From: Bacillota bacterium
Lineage (GTDB): Bacteria > Bacillota > Clostridia > Tissierellales > Gottschalkiaceae
Assembly: GCA_023420895.1 (NCBI GenBank)
Contig: JAEZUY010000010.1
Location: 1-64,000 of the forward strand
Direction: 5' to 3'
Length of the DNA stretch: 64,000 bases
The notes below the pieces were generated by a model, which did no database searches, was not told where the DNA came from, and saw only the letters and a program-made list of their open reading frames with translations. The translations under genes were made by a program, and so were the position numbers. This document shows, one piece after another, positions 27,444 to 35,985 of this stretch (positions are counted from its first letter, which is position 1; each line of letters begins with the position of its first letter).

Positions 27444-29672
27444 ATGTTAGACGATTTAATTCATAAAATTCTTTCATATAATCCTAACGCAGACATAGAG
27501 ATGGTCAAAAAGGCATATTATTTTGCTGAAAAAGCTCATGAAGGGCAGTACAGAAAATCGGGAGAGAGGTATTTTATACACCCGGAAAATGTGGCTATGA
27601 TACTTGCTTCATACAATATGGACGTCGAAACAATCTGCGGTGGATTACTTCACGATGTCGTAGAAGATACGGATATCACCTGTGAAGAAATTGAAGAGGA
27701 ATTTAATAAAGAAATTGCAGAACTTGTTGACGGGGTAACGAAGCTTAAAAAGCTCGATTTCAAGACTAAGAAAGAAAATCAGGGTGAAAACTTGAGAAAG
27801 ATGATTATAGCTATGGCTAAAGATATAAGAGTGGTTATAATCAAGCTTGCAGACAGACTTCACAATGCCAGAACGTTTGAGCATATGTCGGAAGCCAAGA
27901 AAAAAGAGAAATCCCTGGAAACTCTTGAAATATATGCGCCTCTTGCTCACAGACTCGGTATGTCGAGACTCAAAGCTGAACTCGAAGACATATCGCTTAG
28001 ATTCATGGATCCTGAAGGATATTACGATCTTGTGGAGAAAGTGAATAAAAAGAGAGCCGAGAGAGAAGAGCTTATAAATGAAATAATAGATATATTAAAA
28101 GAAAATATAGATAAGAATGATAAAAATATAAAATATGAAATATCGGGAAGATCAAAACATTTCTACAGTATTTATAAGAAAATGTACTATCAGAACAAGA
28201 ATTTCAATGAACTTTTCGATTTAACGGCGGTCAGAGTTCTAGTCGAAACTAAGAGCGACTGCTACACAGTGCTGGGAATTGCGCACAATATATGGAAACC
28301 TATTCCCGGACGATTTAAAGACTATATAGCTATGCCTAAGCCGAATAACTATCAGTCTCTGCACACGACTGTTATAGGACCTAATGGAGAGCTCTGCGAA
28401 ATACAGATAAGAACTTGGGAAATGCATAAGATTGCAGAATACGGTATCGCGGCTCACTGGCAGTACAAAGAGGGACAGGCTAAGGGAGCTGCAAGCCAGC
28501 CGGTCAAAATGAGCGATTTCGATATGAAGCTGACTTGGCTGAGACAGCTTATGGAATGGCAGAACGATCTTCAGGATCCGGAAGAATTTGTGGATTCTCT
28601 TAAAGTCGATTTCTTCACAGATGAAGTTTTCGTATTTACGCCTGAAGGAGATGTTATAAATCTTCCGAGCGGCTCTACACCGGTGGATTTTGCCTACAGA
28701 ATCCATACGGATGTCGGAAATTCATGTGTCGGAGCTAAAGTTGACGGAAGAATAGTGCCTCTCGACTTTAAGCTGAAAACAGGAAATATAGTTAATATAC
28801 TGACTTCAAAATCGAGCAACGGACCGAGCAGGGACTGGCTGAAGATAGTAAAGAGCAGCCAGGCAAGAACGAGAATAAAGAGCTGGTTCAAAAAAGAAGA
28901 CAAAGAAGGAAATATAGCTAAGGGAAGAGAAGCTATAGAGAGAGATGTCAAGAGAGACGGCTATCAGGAAAGCAAAATTCTGAAAGAAGAATGGCTTGAA
29001 AAGATAGCTAAAAGGCTGAACTTCAATTCTGTAGATGATATGTACGCTTCAGTCGGATATGGAAGCACGACTATATCCGCAGTGGTTTCAAAGCTCAAAG
29101 ATTTATACAGAGAAGAATACAAGGAAGAAATTCAGGAAGAAAAAGCTCAGGAGATGCTGAGCAAGAAAGAGTATAAAGAGACTAAGAGAGCAGAAAATGA
29201 GAACAAGAAACCTAAGGCGGATGAAGCCGGAGTAGTAGTCAAGGGAATCGACAATGTGAAAGTAAGATTCTCAGGATGCTGCAATCCGCTTCCAGGAGAC
29301 GATATAATCGGATATATCACGAGAGGAAGAGGAGTTTCTGTTCACAGAAAAGACTGTCCGAATATAGTCAACAATCAGGAGCCGGAGAGATTTATAGAAG
29401 TAGAATGGCTTGATGAGAGCGAACAGCAGGATAAATCGTATGCTGCAACTATAGAAGTGAATTCTTTCGACAGAAAAGGGCTTCTTACAGATATAACTAT
29501 GGTTATAGCTGAGTCAGGACTGTCTATAACAGCTTTAAACACCAGAATTAAAGAGCATGAAGTATTTATAACGATAACTCTGACTATAAAAGACATAGAT
29601 CAGCTCAATAAGCTGATGAGAAATATCAATAAGCTTAGAGCAGTTAAAAATGTCTACAGAGTTACGACATAA
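27444..29672 (+). CDS. rel: Bifunctional (p)ppGpp synthetase/hydrolase Rel
   Basis: The 742-residue stringent-response enzyme. The HD hydrolase domain (about 20-200) includes GGLLHDVVEDTD; the synthetase domain (about 240-370) includes YKKMYYQNKNFNELFDLTAV-like and KPNNYQSLHTTV; the TGS domain begins at DEVFVFTPEGDVINLPSG (about 395); the zinc-finger-like region is SGCCNPLPGD; and a C-terminal ACT domain starts near 665. All domains look intact, so both activities are expected. Gene order rel-dtd-MBL-hemZ-hisS-aspS is the usual Clostridia cluster. Confidence 0.96.
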   Translation: MLDDLIHKILSYNPNADIEMVKKAYYFAEKAHEGQYRKSGERYFIHPENVAMILASYNMDVETICGGLLHDVVEDTDITCEEIEEEFNKEIAELVDGVTKLKKLDFKTKKENQGENLRKMIIAMAKDIRVVIIKLADRLHNARTFEHMSEAKKKEKSLETLEIYAPLAHRLGMSRLKAELEDISLRFMDPEGYYDLVEKVNKKRAEREELINEIIDILKENIDKNDKNIKYEISGRSKHFYSIYKKMYYQNKNFNELFDLTAVRVLVETKSDCYTVLGIAHNIWKPIPGRFKDYIAMPKPNNYQSLHTTVIGPNGELCEIQIRTWEMHKIAEYGIAAHWQYKEGQAKGAASQPVKMSDFDMKLTWLRQLMEWQNDLQDPEEFVDSLKVDFFTDEVFVFTPEGDVINLPSGSTPVDFAYRIHTDVGNSCVGAKVDGRIVPLDFKLKTGNIVNILTSKSSNGPSRDWLKIVKSSQARTRIKSWFKKEDKEGNIAKGREAIERDVKRDGYQESKILKEEWLEKIAKRLNFNSVDDMYASVGYGSTTISAVVSKLKDLYREEYKEEIQEEKAQEMLSKKEYKETKRAENENKKPKADEAGVVVKGIDNVKVRFSGCCNPLPGDDIIGYITRGRGVSVHRKDCPNIVNNQEPERFIEVEWLDESEQQDKSYAATIEVNSFDRKGLLTDITMVIAESGLSITALNTRIKEHEVFITITLTIKDIDQLNKLMRNINKLRAVKNVYRVTT

Positions 29673-29713
29673 ATTTTATATAAAAATGGAATTATTCAAT
29701 TAGGAGGATTTTT

Positions 29714-30169
29714 TTGAGAGCAGTTATTCAGAGAGTCAGCAGAGCGGGAGTTACTGTTGACGGCGAAAAGATAAGCGGAACTGGAAAAGGTCTTCTAGTT
29801 CTTTTAGGTGTTGCAGAAGGCGATACTGAAAAAGATCTTAAATATATATATGACAAGACTGTAAATCTCAGAATATTTGAAGACGGTGAGGGAAAAATGA
29901 ATCTCTCGCTTCTCGATATAAAAGGAGATATAACAGTGGTATCTCAGTTCACTTTATGCGGAGATACCAGAAAAGGAAGAAGACCGAATTTTACAGGAGC
30001 GGCAAAACCGGACACAGCAGAGCCTATGTATGAGAAATTCATAGAAATGGCAAAGGCTGAGGAAGGAATAGCCGAAGTGGGAACAGGAAAATTCGGTGCA
30101 GACATGAAAGTCGATCTGATTAATGACGGTCCAGTCACTATTCTGATTGACAGCAGAAAAGAGTTTTAA
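29714..30169 (+). CDS. dtd: D-aminoacyl-tRNA deacylase Dtd
   Basis: A 151-residue homodimeric enzyme that hydrolyses D-aminoacyl-tRNAs (and mischarged Gly-tRNA-Ala). It begins with the family-typical MRAVIQRVSRAGVTVDG; the active-site motifs SQFTLCGDTRKGRRPNF and NDGPVTILIDS are present. The start is TTG 29714 with AGGAGG 7 bases upstream. It follows rel by 41 bases. Confidence 0.96.
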   Translation: MRAVIQRVSRAGVTVDGEKISGTGKGLLVLLGVAEGDTEKDLKYIYDKTVNLRIFEDGEGKMNLSLLDIKGDITVVSQFTLCGDTRKGRRPNFTGAAKPDTAEPMYEKFIEMAKAEEGIAEVGTGKFGADMKVDLINDGPVTILIDSRKEF

Positions 30170-30297
30170 TAAATCAGATACAGAGCGAATACGGCTTAAA
30201 ATATTTCCCGTTTCAGCAGATGGTGATGAACCGGCTTGGAGCGGGAATTGTTTTGGACTGGCCGATGATATGAAAAAGATATGCAGGGAGTGATAAT
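30170..30297 (+). other. Unassigned spacer of unusual composition between dtd and the MBL gene
   Basis: This 128-base gap is less AT-rich than other spacers, contains CCCG...CGGG and CCGGC...GGCC arms that could fold, and stays open in two frames for about 40 codons (with Arg codons CGA and CGG, rare in this window), but has no start codon with a ribosome site. It could be a structured leader or a decayed gene piece. I could not fit it to a riboswitch class. Confidence 0.3.
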
Positions 30298-30975
30298 GTG
30301 TTTATAGAAAGAAAGCCTGTAGGTGTTTACGCAGCAAATTCATACGTAGTGGCACCGGGAGAATCTAAAGAAGCCGCTATAATAGATCCGGGCGGAGAGC
30401 CTGAGGAAATAATAAAGATAATCGAAGATAACGGTTTAGAACCTAAATATATAATTCTTACTCACGGACATGGAGACCATATCTACGGACTCAGAGAGCT
30501 TAAAGAGAAATACGGAATAGACGTCTATATACATGAAGACGACGCTGAACTTCTCGAAGATCCTGAAAAGAATTTAACAGCTATGATGCCGGTAAGAGAA
30601 CCGATGGTGTTCACAGACTACAAGACTTTTAAAGACGGGGATTTCCTGAAACTGGGGGATCAGAATATAAAAATTATTCATACACCTGGACATACAAGAG
30701 GATGTGTATGTCTTCAGCTTGGAGGAAGCCTCTTTACAGGAGACACTCTTTTTAAAGGGTCTATCGGAAGAACAGACCTTTACGGCGGAGGAGACGATAT
30801 AATAGATTCTATAAGAGAAAAACTTATACGTCTTGACGACAATACGAGAGTATTTCCGGGACACGGAGCTCCTACTACTATGGGACTTGAAAAGAGAGTA
30901 AATCCTTTCGTCCGTGAAGCAAAACAGCCGGTCAAAAAGAAAAAAAGAAGAATGGACAATGGTGACAGATTTTGA
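30298..30975 (+). CDS. MBL-fold hydrolase, glyoxalase II-like
   Basis: A 225-residue metallo-beta-lactamase-fold protein with the metal motif THGHGDHIYG (about 60), a second His in HTPGHTRGC, Asp in FTGDTLF and His in FPGHGAPTTM, so both metal sites look complete. A basic tail (KKKKRRM) ends the protein. GTG 30298 follows GGGAGTGATA. It overlaps hemZ by 4 bases. The conserved position between dtd and hemZ is common in Clostridia, but its substrate (thioester, persulfide or other) is not shown. Confidence 0.85.
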   Translation: MFIERKPVGVYAANSYVVAPGESKEAAIIDPGGEPEEIIKIIEDNGLEPKYIILTHGHGDHIYGLRELKEKYGIDVYIHEDDAELLEDPEKNLTAMMPVREPMVFTDYKTFKDGDFLKLGDQNIKIIHTPGHTRGCVCLQLGGSLFTGDTLFKGSIGRTDLYGGGDDIIDSIREKLIRLDDNTRVFPGHGAPTTMGLEKRVNPFVREAKQPVKKKKRRMDNGDRF

Positions 30976-32459
30976 TTTTCCTTTATACTAATCACAATAA
31001 TGACTTTGAGATATGCAATCTGATTAAAGCATTCTTTTTCAGAGCTGAAATAAAAGTTTTAAAAGACAGGGAAGAGTTTGAAGCTTTAAAGAGAACTGAG
31101 AAAAATTGTGATAATAGAAGTATTTTCATAGAGAGCTTTATAAGAAACGGAAAAGCAGTATCTGAAGTTTCTATAGGTGAAAGAACTGAAAGAACGGAAG
31201 AAGATATCGAAAAGACTGATATACTTGAAGATAATGAATTGAAAAGAGAAAAGATTTCCACAAGAAAGTCTCTTTACAATGTGCTGGAAAGATTTACAGA
31301 GACCCCTCCGAAATGGGGAATACTAACAGGAGTGAGACCTGTAAAAATCTATCACACTCTGAGAGAAAAAGGATTCAGTGAAGAAGAAATCAGAAAAACT
31401 CTCATGAGAGAGTACAGACTCGAAGAAGAAAAAGCGGGTCTCGTTATGAAAATAGGAAGTCTTGAAAGAGATATAATCTATCCTTTAGACAAGGACAGAT
31501 ACAGTCTATATATAGGGATACCGTTCTGTCCTACGAGATGTTCATACTGTTCTTTCACATCGAATAAATACGATGAGAAAAAAGCAGATAAATATATAGA
31601 CTATCTGGAAAGAGAGATGGAAGAAGTCTCAGAGATGCTCAGTTCAGGAGGAAAAGTTCTCGACACAGTATATATAGGAGGGGGAACTCCTACGGCACTG
31701 AATAACGGTCAGCTTGAGAGAGTTTTAAAAAAGCTCAGGGAATGCTTTAAAGGCGGATACAGGGAATTCACTGTTGAGGCCGGAAGACCGGATACTATAG
31801 ATTATGATAAACTTAAGCTCATGAAGGACTATGGAGTAGACAGAATAAGCATAAATCCACAGTCTATGAGCGATGAGACTCTGAAAAGAATAGACAGAGA
31901 TCACAGTTCAGAAGAGATTATAGATAAATACAGAATGGCTAAGGAAATAGGCTTCGATTCTGTAAATATGGATATAATAGTGGGACTTCCGGGAGAAGGA
32001 GCTGAAGAAGTGGAATACACCATGGAAAAGATTTCAGAACTCAGACCGGAGAATCTCACAGTTCATACGATGGCGCTTAAAAAAATCTCGAAAATTTCAC
32101 AGCATATAGAAGATTACAACTTCCAGGAAGCATCTGAAATTGAGGAGATGCTCGATATAACGAAGAAATATGCTCATGATTTGAATCTGCATCCCTACTA
32201 TATGTACAGACAGAAGCAGATTCTGGGAAATTTTGAGAATATAGGATATGCGGCGCCAGGAAAAGAATGTATTTATAATATAATGATGATGGAAGAGAAA
32301 AAGACGATAATTGCTCTTGGAGTCGGCTCCGTTTCAAAATTTTTCTATCCGGATGAGGACAGAATTGAGAGAGTGCCGAATTTCAAAGACCTCTATGTCT
32401 ATTTCGACAGAATAGAGGAAGCGATAGACAGAAAGAGAGTGTTTGCAGAAGAGCAGTAA
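30972..32459 (+). CDS. hemZ: HemZ-type coproporphyrinogen III dehydrogenase-like radical SAM protein
   Basis: A 495-residue HemN-family protein. A variable N-terminal domain of about 170 residues is followed by the 4Fe-4S motif FCPTRCSYCSF (about 185), the GGGTPTAL motif, EAGRPDTI, and RISINPQSM-GLPGEG SAM-binding elements, as in Bacillus HemZ. It overlaps the MBL gene by TTGA. True oxidase activity of HemZ homologues is uncertain; related proteins are heme chaperones. TTG start. Confidence 0.88.
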   Translation: MIFLYTNHNNDFEICNLIKAFFFRAEIKVLKDREEFEALKRTEKNCDNRSIFIESFIRNGKAVSEVSIGERTERTEEDIEKTDILEDNELKREKISTRKSLYNVLERFTETPPKWGILTGVRPVKIYHTLREKGFSEEEIRKTLMREYRLEEEKAGLVMKIGSLERDIIYPLDKDRYSLYIGIPFCPTRCSYCSFTSNKYDEKKADKYIDYLEREMEEVSEMLSSGGKVLDTVYIGGGTPTALNNGQLERVLKKLRECFKGGYREFTVEAGRPDTIDYDKLKLMKDYGVDRISINPQSMSDETLKRIDRDHSSEEIIDKYRMAKEIGFDSVNMDIIVGLPGEGAEEVEYTMEKISELRPENLTVHTMALKKISKISQHIEDYNFQEASEIEEMLDITKKYAHDLNLHPYYMYRQKQILGNFENIGYAAPGKECIYNIMMMEEKKTIIALGVGSVSKFFYPDEDRIERVPNFKDLYVYFDRIEEAIDRKRVFAEEQ

Positions 32460-32476
32460 TGTCAGTTCAGCAGTAA

Positions 32477-32544
32477 GAAGGAGGTTAGCCGCTGCCGGCT
32501 GCTTCAGGACAATTACAATTTAAGAAAAAAGGCAGCGGGAAGAA
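32477..32544 (+). promoter_or_regulatory. Leader hairpin covering the hisS ribosome-binding region
   Basis: CCGCTGCC (32489-32496) pairs perfectly with GGCAGCGG (32531-32538), which lies directly before the hisS GTG, so the stem could mask initiation. A strong AAGGAGG (32478-32484) lies upstream without a start codon at usable distance. This suggests translational control of hisS, though no T-box specifier structure fits in the 85 bases available. Confidence 0.4.
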
Positions 32545-33798
32545 GTGATTAAAGGACCTAGAGGTACTAACGACGTCTTACCGTCGGAATCGTATAAATG
32601 GAATTACCTAGAAAAGAAATTCAGAGAATTCTGCAATAAATTTGCATATAAAGAGATAAGAACTCCTATATTCGAGCATACAGAGCTTTTTGAAAGAGGA
32701 GTCGGAGAGACTACTGACGTAGTTCAGAAAGAGATGTACACTTTCCAGGACAAGGGAGACAGATCTATAACTCTCAAGCCTGAAGGGACTTCACCTGTAG
32801 TGAGATCTTATATAGAGAACAAACTGTATGCTGAAGCGCAGCCTATAAAGACTTTCTATATAACACCGTGCTTCAGATATGAAAGACCGCAGGCGGGAAG
32901 ACTTAGAGAATTTCACCAGTTCGGAGTGGAAGTTTTCGGAACTCAGAATCCGGAAGTCGATGTTGAAGTAATGTCTTTAGTCGACGCTTTTTTAAAGTCT
33001 TTAGGACTGGAAGAGATAGAACTGAGAATAAACAGCATAGGATGTCCTAAATGCAGAAAAGAATATCATGAAAAGCTTAAAGACTATCTGAGAGAAAGAC
33101 TCGACAATCTCTGTGAGACTTGCAATTCCAGATTCGAGACGAATCCTATGAGAATAATAGACTGCAAGAACGAAAAATGTCAGGAACAGCTCGATGAAGT
33201 TCCGATGATGATAGACAATCTGTGTGAAGAATGCGAAGAGCATTTTGGAAAAGTGAAAGAATATTTAGATATTCTGGGTATAGAATATATAGTTGACCCT
33301 AAAATAGTCAGAGGACTCGACTACTACAGCAAGACTGCATTCGAATTTATTTCGAAAGATATAGGAACACAGGCTACAGTGAGCGGCGGAGGAAGATACG
33401 ACGCACTTGTGGAATCTCTTGGAGGAAAAGAAACTCCTGCAGTCGGATTCGGAATGGGTATAGAGAGACTGATTCTGACTCTTGAAAGCTGCGGAATAGA
33501 GATACCTGATGAAGATAAACTCGATATATTCATAGCTACTATAGGAGAAAAAGCAGAAAAAATCGCATTCAAACTCCTTTTCGACTTGAGAAAAGCCGGA
33601 ATAAGCGGAGAAAAAGACTATCTTGGAAGATCTATGAGAGCTCAGTTCAAATACGCGAACAAGATAGATTCAAGATATGTCGCAACTATAGGAGACGACG
33701 AAGTTGAAAAGAAAGTTGTTCAGCTTAAGAACATGGAAACTGGAGAACAGAGAGAAGTATCTATAGATGAATTAATAAATGTACTGGAGGCTAAATAG
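32545..33798 (+). CDS. hisS: Histidyl-tRNA synthetase
   Basis: A 417-residue class II aminoacyl-tRNA synthetase. It has MIKGPRGTNDVLP at the N-terminus, motif 2 FRYERPQAGRLREFHQFG, the HisA motif near LDYYSKTAFEF, motif 3 GFGMGIERL, and a C-terminal anticodon-binding domain. The insertion domain carries several CxxC pairs (CPKC, CETC, CEEC) as in other Clostridia. GTG start 32545. aspS follows 3 bases after the stop. Confidence 0.96.
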   Translation: MIKGPRGTNDVLPSESYKWNYLEKKFREFCNKFAYKEIRTPIFEHTELFERGVGETTDVVQKEMYTFQDKGDRSITLKPEGTSPVVRSYIENKLYAEAQPIKTFYITPCFRYERPQAGRLREFHQFGVEVFGTQNPEVDVEVMSLVDAFLKSLGLEEIELRINSIGCPKCRKEYHEKLKDYLRERLDNLCETCNSRFETNPMRIIDCKNEKCQEQLDEVPMMIDNLCEECEEHFGKVKEYLDILGIEYIVDPKIVRGLDYYSKTAFEFISKDIGTQATVSGGGRYDALVESLGGKETPAVGFGMGIERLILTLESCGIEIPDEDKLDIFIATIGEKAEKIAFKLLFDLRKAGISGEKDYLGRSMRAQFKYANKIDSRYVATIGDDEVEKKVVQLKNMETGEQREVSIDELINVLEAK

Positions 33799-33801
33799 CA
33801 T

Positions 33802-35598
33802 ATGGAAACTATGGGCAATTTAAGAAGAACTGATATGTGCGGAAATCTCAGAATGGACGATGAGAACAGAGAAGTAGTTCTAATGGGATGGGTTCAGAAG
33901 AGAAGAAATCTTGGAGGACTTACATTCGTAGACTTAAGAGACACTACTGGAATAGCACAGATAGTATTCGACGACGATGTTTCGGCTGAAGCTTTTGAAA
34001 AAGCGCAGAAACTTAGAGGAGAATTCGTAATAGCTGTAAGAGGAAAGGTTAAAGAAAGACAGTCTAAGAACCCGGATCTTCCTACAGGAGATATAGAAAT
34101 TTTTGCTGAGGAGCTTAGAATACTCAATAAATCAGAAACTCCTCCAATATATATAAAAGACGACGACGATGTTGCTGAAAATATGAGACTTAAATACAGA
34201 TATCTTGATTTAAGAAAACCTCATATGCAGGAACTTCTGAAGACTAGACATAAAGTTACTAGAGTTATAAGAAACTTCCTTGATGAAAACGGATTTGTAG
34301 ACGTTGAAACTCCAATGCTTACAAAACCTACACCTGAAGGAGCGAGAGACTATCTTGTTCCGAGCAGAGTTCATCCTGGAAAATTCTTTGCACTTCCTCA
34401 GTCGCCGCAGATACTGAAACAGCTTCTTATGGTAGCCGGATTTGACAGATACTACCAGATAGTTAAATGTTTCAGAGATGAGGATTTAAGAGCGAACAGA
34501 CAGCCGGAATTCACTCAGGTGGATATAGAGATGTCGTTCGTGGACATGGAAGATGTAATATCTATAAATGAAAAGATGATACAGAAGATATTTAAAGAAG
34601 TTAAAGGGATAGACCTTGAACTTCCGTTTAAGAGAATGAGCTTCAAAGAAGCTATGGAAAGATACGGTTCAGACAAGCCGGATTTAAGATTCGGATTTGA
34701 ACTTAAAGACTTAAGCGATATAGTTGCAGACAGTGAATTCAAAGTGTTCAGCGGCGCTATAGAAAACAAAGGTTCAGTAAGAGCTATAAACGTTGCAGGA
34801 TACGGAGACGAATATTCAAGAAAGAAAATATCTAAACTTGAAGACACTGCGAAAACTTTCGGAGCTAAAGGACTTGCATGGATTAAGATAACTGACGAAG
34901 GAATAAATTCTCCAATAGCTAAATTCCTTTCTGAAGAGGAACTTAACGGAATAGTTGAGAGAATGGAAGCTAAAGAAGGAGACCTTATTCTGATAGTTGC
35001 AGATAAAAAATCGGTAGTTTACACTACTCTTGGAAACTTAAGAATACACATAGCTGAACAGCTCGATATAATAGACAAAGACGTGTTTGAAATACTCTGG
35101 GTTGTAGATTTCCCTCTATTCGAATACGACGAAGATGAAGAGAGATACGTAGCTAAGCACCATCCGTTCACTCATCCGCTTGATGAAGACGTAGATCTTC
35201 TAGGAAAACAGTCTGAAGGTGTAAGAGCGAAAGCATACGATATCGTAATAAACGGAGATGAAATCGGCGGAGGAAGTATCAGAATAAACAACACTGATAT
35301 TCAGAACAGAATGTTTGAAGCGCTCGGACTGGGCAAAGAAGAGATAGAAGATAAATTCGGATTCCTTCTTGAAGCATTCAAATACGGAGTTCCGCCTCAT
35401 GGAGGAATAGCTTACGGTCTTGACAGACTAGTTATGACATTAACTAAGACTGAAAACATGAGAGATGTAATAGCATTCCCTAAAACTCAGTCTGCTACAT
35501 GTCTTCTTACAGATGCTCCGACAGGAGTTACTGAAGAGCAGCTTGAAGAGCTCGCTATAAAAATAGATATAAGCGAAGAAGATAAAGAAGAAAAATAA
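33802..35598 (+). CDS. aspS: Aspartyl-tRNA synthetase
   Basis: A 598-residue bacterial-type class IIb enzyme. The N-terminal OB-fold anticodon domain has VLMGWVQKRRNLGGLTFVDL; the catalytic core has FALPQSPQILKQLLM and QIVKCFRDEDLRANRQPEFTQ (motif 2); an inserted GAD domain spans about 285-420; motif 3 is GIAYGLDRLVM. The length is normal. The ribosome site GGAGG lies inside the hisS end, giving tight coupling. Confidence 0.97.
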   Translation: METMGNLRRTDMCGNLRMDDENREVVLMGWVQKRRNLGGLTFVDLRDTTGIAQIVFDDDVSAEAFEKAQKLRGEFVIAVRGKVKERQSKNPDLPTGDIEIFAEELRILNKSETPPIYIKDDDDVAENMRLKYRYLDLRKPHMQELLKTRHKVTRVIRNFLDENGFVDVETPMLTKPTPEGARDYLVPSRVHPGKFFALPQSPQILKQLLMVAGFDRYYQIVKCFRDEDLRANRQPEFTQVDIEMSFVDMEDVISINEKMIQKIFKEVKGIDLELPFKRMSFKEAMERYGSDKPDLRFGFELKDLSDIVADSEFKVFSGAIENKGSVRAINVAGYGDEYSRKKISKLEDTAKTFGAKGLAWIKITDEGINSPIAKFLSEEELNGIVERMEAKEGDLILIVADKKSVVYTTLGNLRIHIAEQLDIIDKDVFEILWVVDFPLFEYDEDEERYVAKHHPFTHPLDEDVDLLGKQSEGVRAKAYDIVINGDEIGGGSIRINNTDIQNRMFEALGLGKEEIEDKFGFLLEAFKYGVPPHGGIAYGLDRLVMTLTKTENMRDVIAFPKTQSATCLLTDAPTGVTEEQLEELAIKIDISEEDKEEK

Positions 35599-35607
35599 CA
35601 TAAATTA

Positions 35608-35639
35608 AAAGCGGGAATTGAAATATTCCTGCTTTTTTT
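35608..35639 (+). terminator. Terminator after aspS
   Basis: AGCGGGAA / TTCCTGCT is followed by TTTTTTTA. The -35 box of the next promoter lies within this hairpin. Confidence 0.85.
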
Positions 35640-35673
35640 ATATAATATAATTAACACATAAGTTAAATGTTAA
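35618..35673 (+). promoter_or_regulatory. Promoter and +1 operator of the sdpR-sdpI-like pair
   Basis: TTGAAA (35618-35623), exactly 17 bases and TATAAT (35641-35646) form the promoter. At 35651-35673, over the expected transcription start, lies a palindrome with TTAACA and TGTTAA arms. An ArsR-type autorepressor bound there would block its own transcription. Confidence 0.65.
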
Positions 35674-35700
35674 ATAAAATTTAAAAAGGAGGTTTGCAAA

Positions 35701-35985
35701 ATGGCTTTACAGGACACACTTAGAGCTCTTGCCGATCCCAGACGGCGTGAAATACTCAATATGCTGAAAGACGGAAGAATGGCGGCAGGAGATATTGCAG
35801 ACCGTTTTTCAGTAACTGCGGCGTCCATATCGAGACATCTCTCAGTTTTGAAAGATGCAGATTTAGTGAGAAGAACAAGAGAAGGAAAATTCTTATATTA
35901 TGAACTTAATATATCAGTTCTTGAAGAAGTCATGCTGTGGATTACTGATTTAAAGGAGGGCTCTGAAAATGATAAGAGAGAATAA
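35701..35985 (+). CDS. sdpR: ArsR family autorepressor, SdpR-like
   Basis: A 94-residue winged-helix repressor: LADPRRREILNMLKDG, then the recognition helix DRFSVTAASISRHLSVLKDADLV and the wing RREGKFLYYEL. It lacks the metal-binding CxC of ArsR/SmtB, as in SdpR, which responds to its membrane partner instead. Perfect AAGGAGG upstream. It overlaps the membrane protein gene by 17 bases, the SdpR-SdpI layout of Bacillus, where SdpI sequesters SdpR at the membrane. Confidence 0.85.
   Translation: MALQDTLRALADPRRREILNMLKDGRMAAGDIADRFSVTAASISRHLSVLKDADLVRRTREGKFLYYELNISVLEEVMLWITDLKEGSENDKRE

Noticed and set aside
30200..30297. Possible fluoride (crcB) riboswitch before the MBL gene
   Set aside because: GATG, AACCGGC and GGCCGATGAT elements recall it, but the flanking P1 stem cannot form and the downstream gene is not a fluoride gene.
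32470..32545. T-box leader before hisS
   Set aside because: AGGAGGTTAGCCGC loosely recalls the T-box, but only 85 noncoding bases are available and neither a specifier loop nor a terminator/antiterminator pair is seen.
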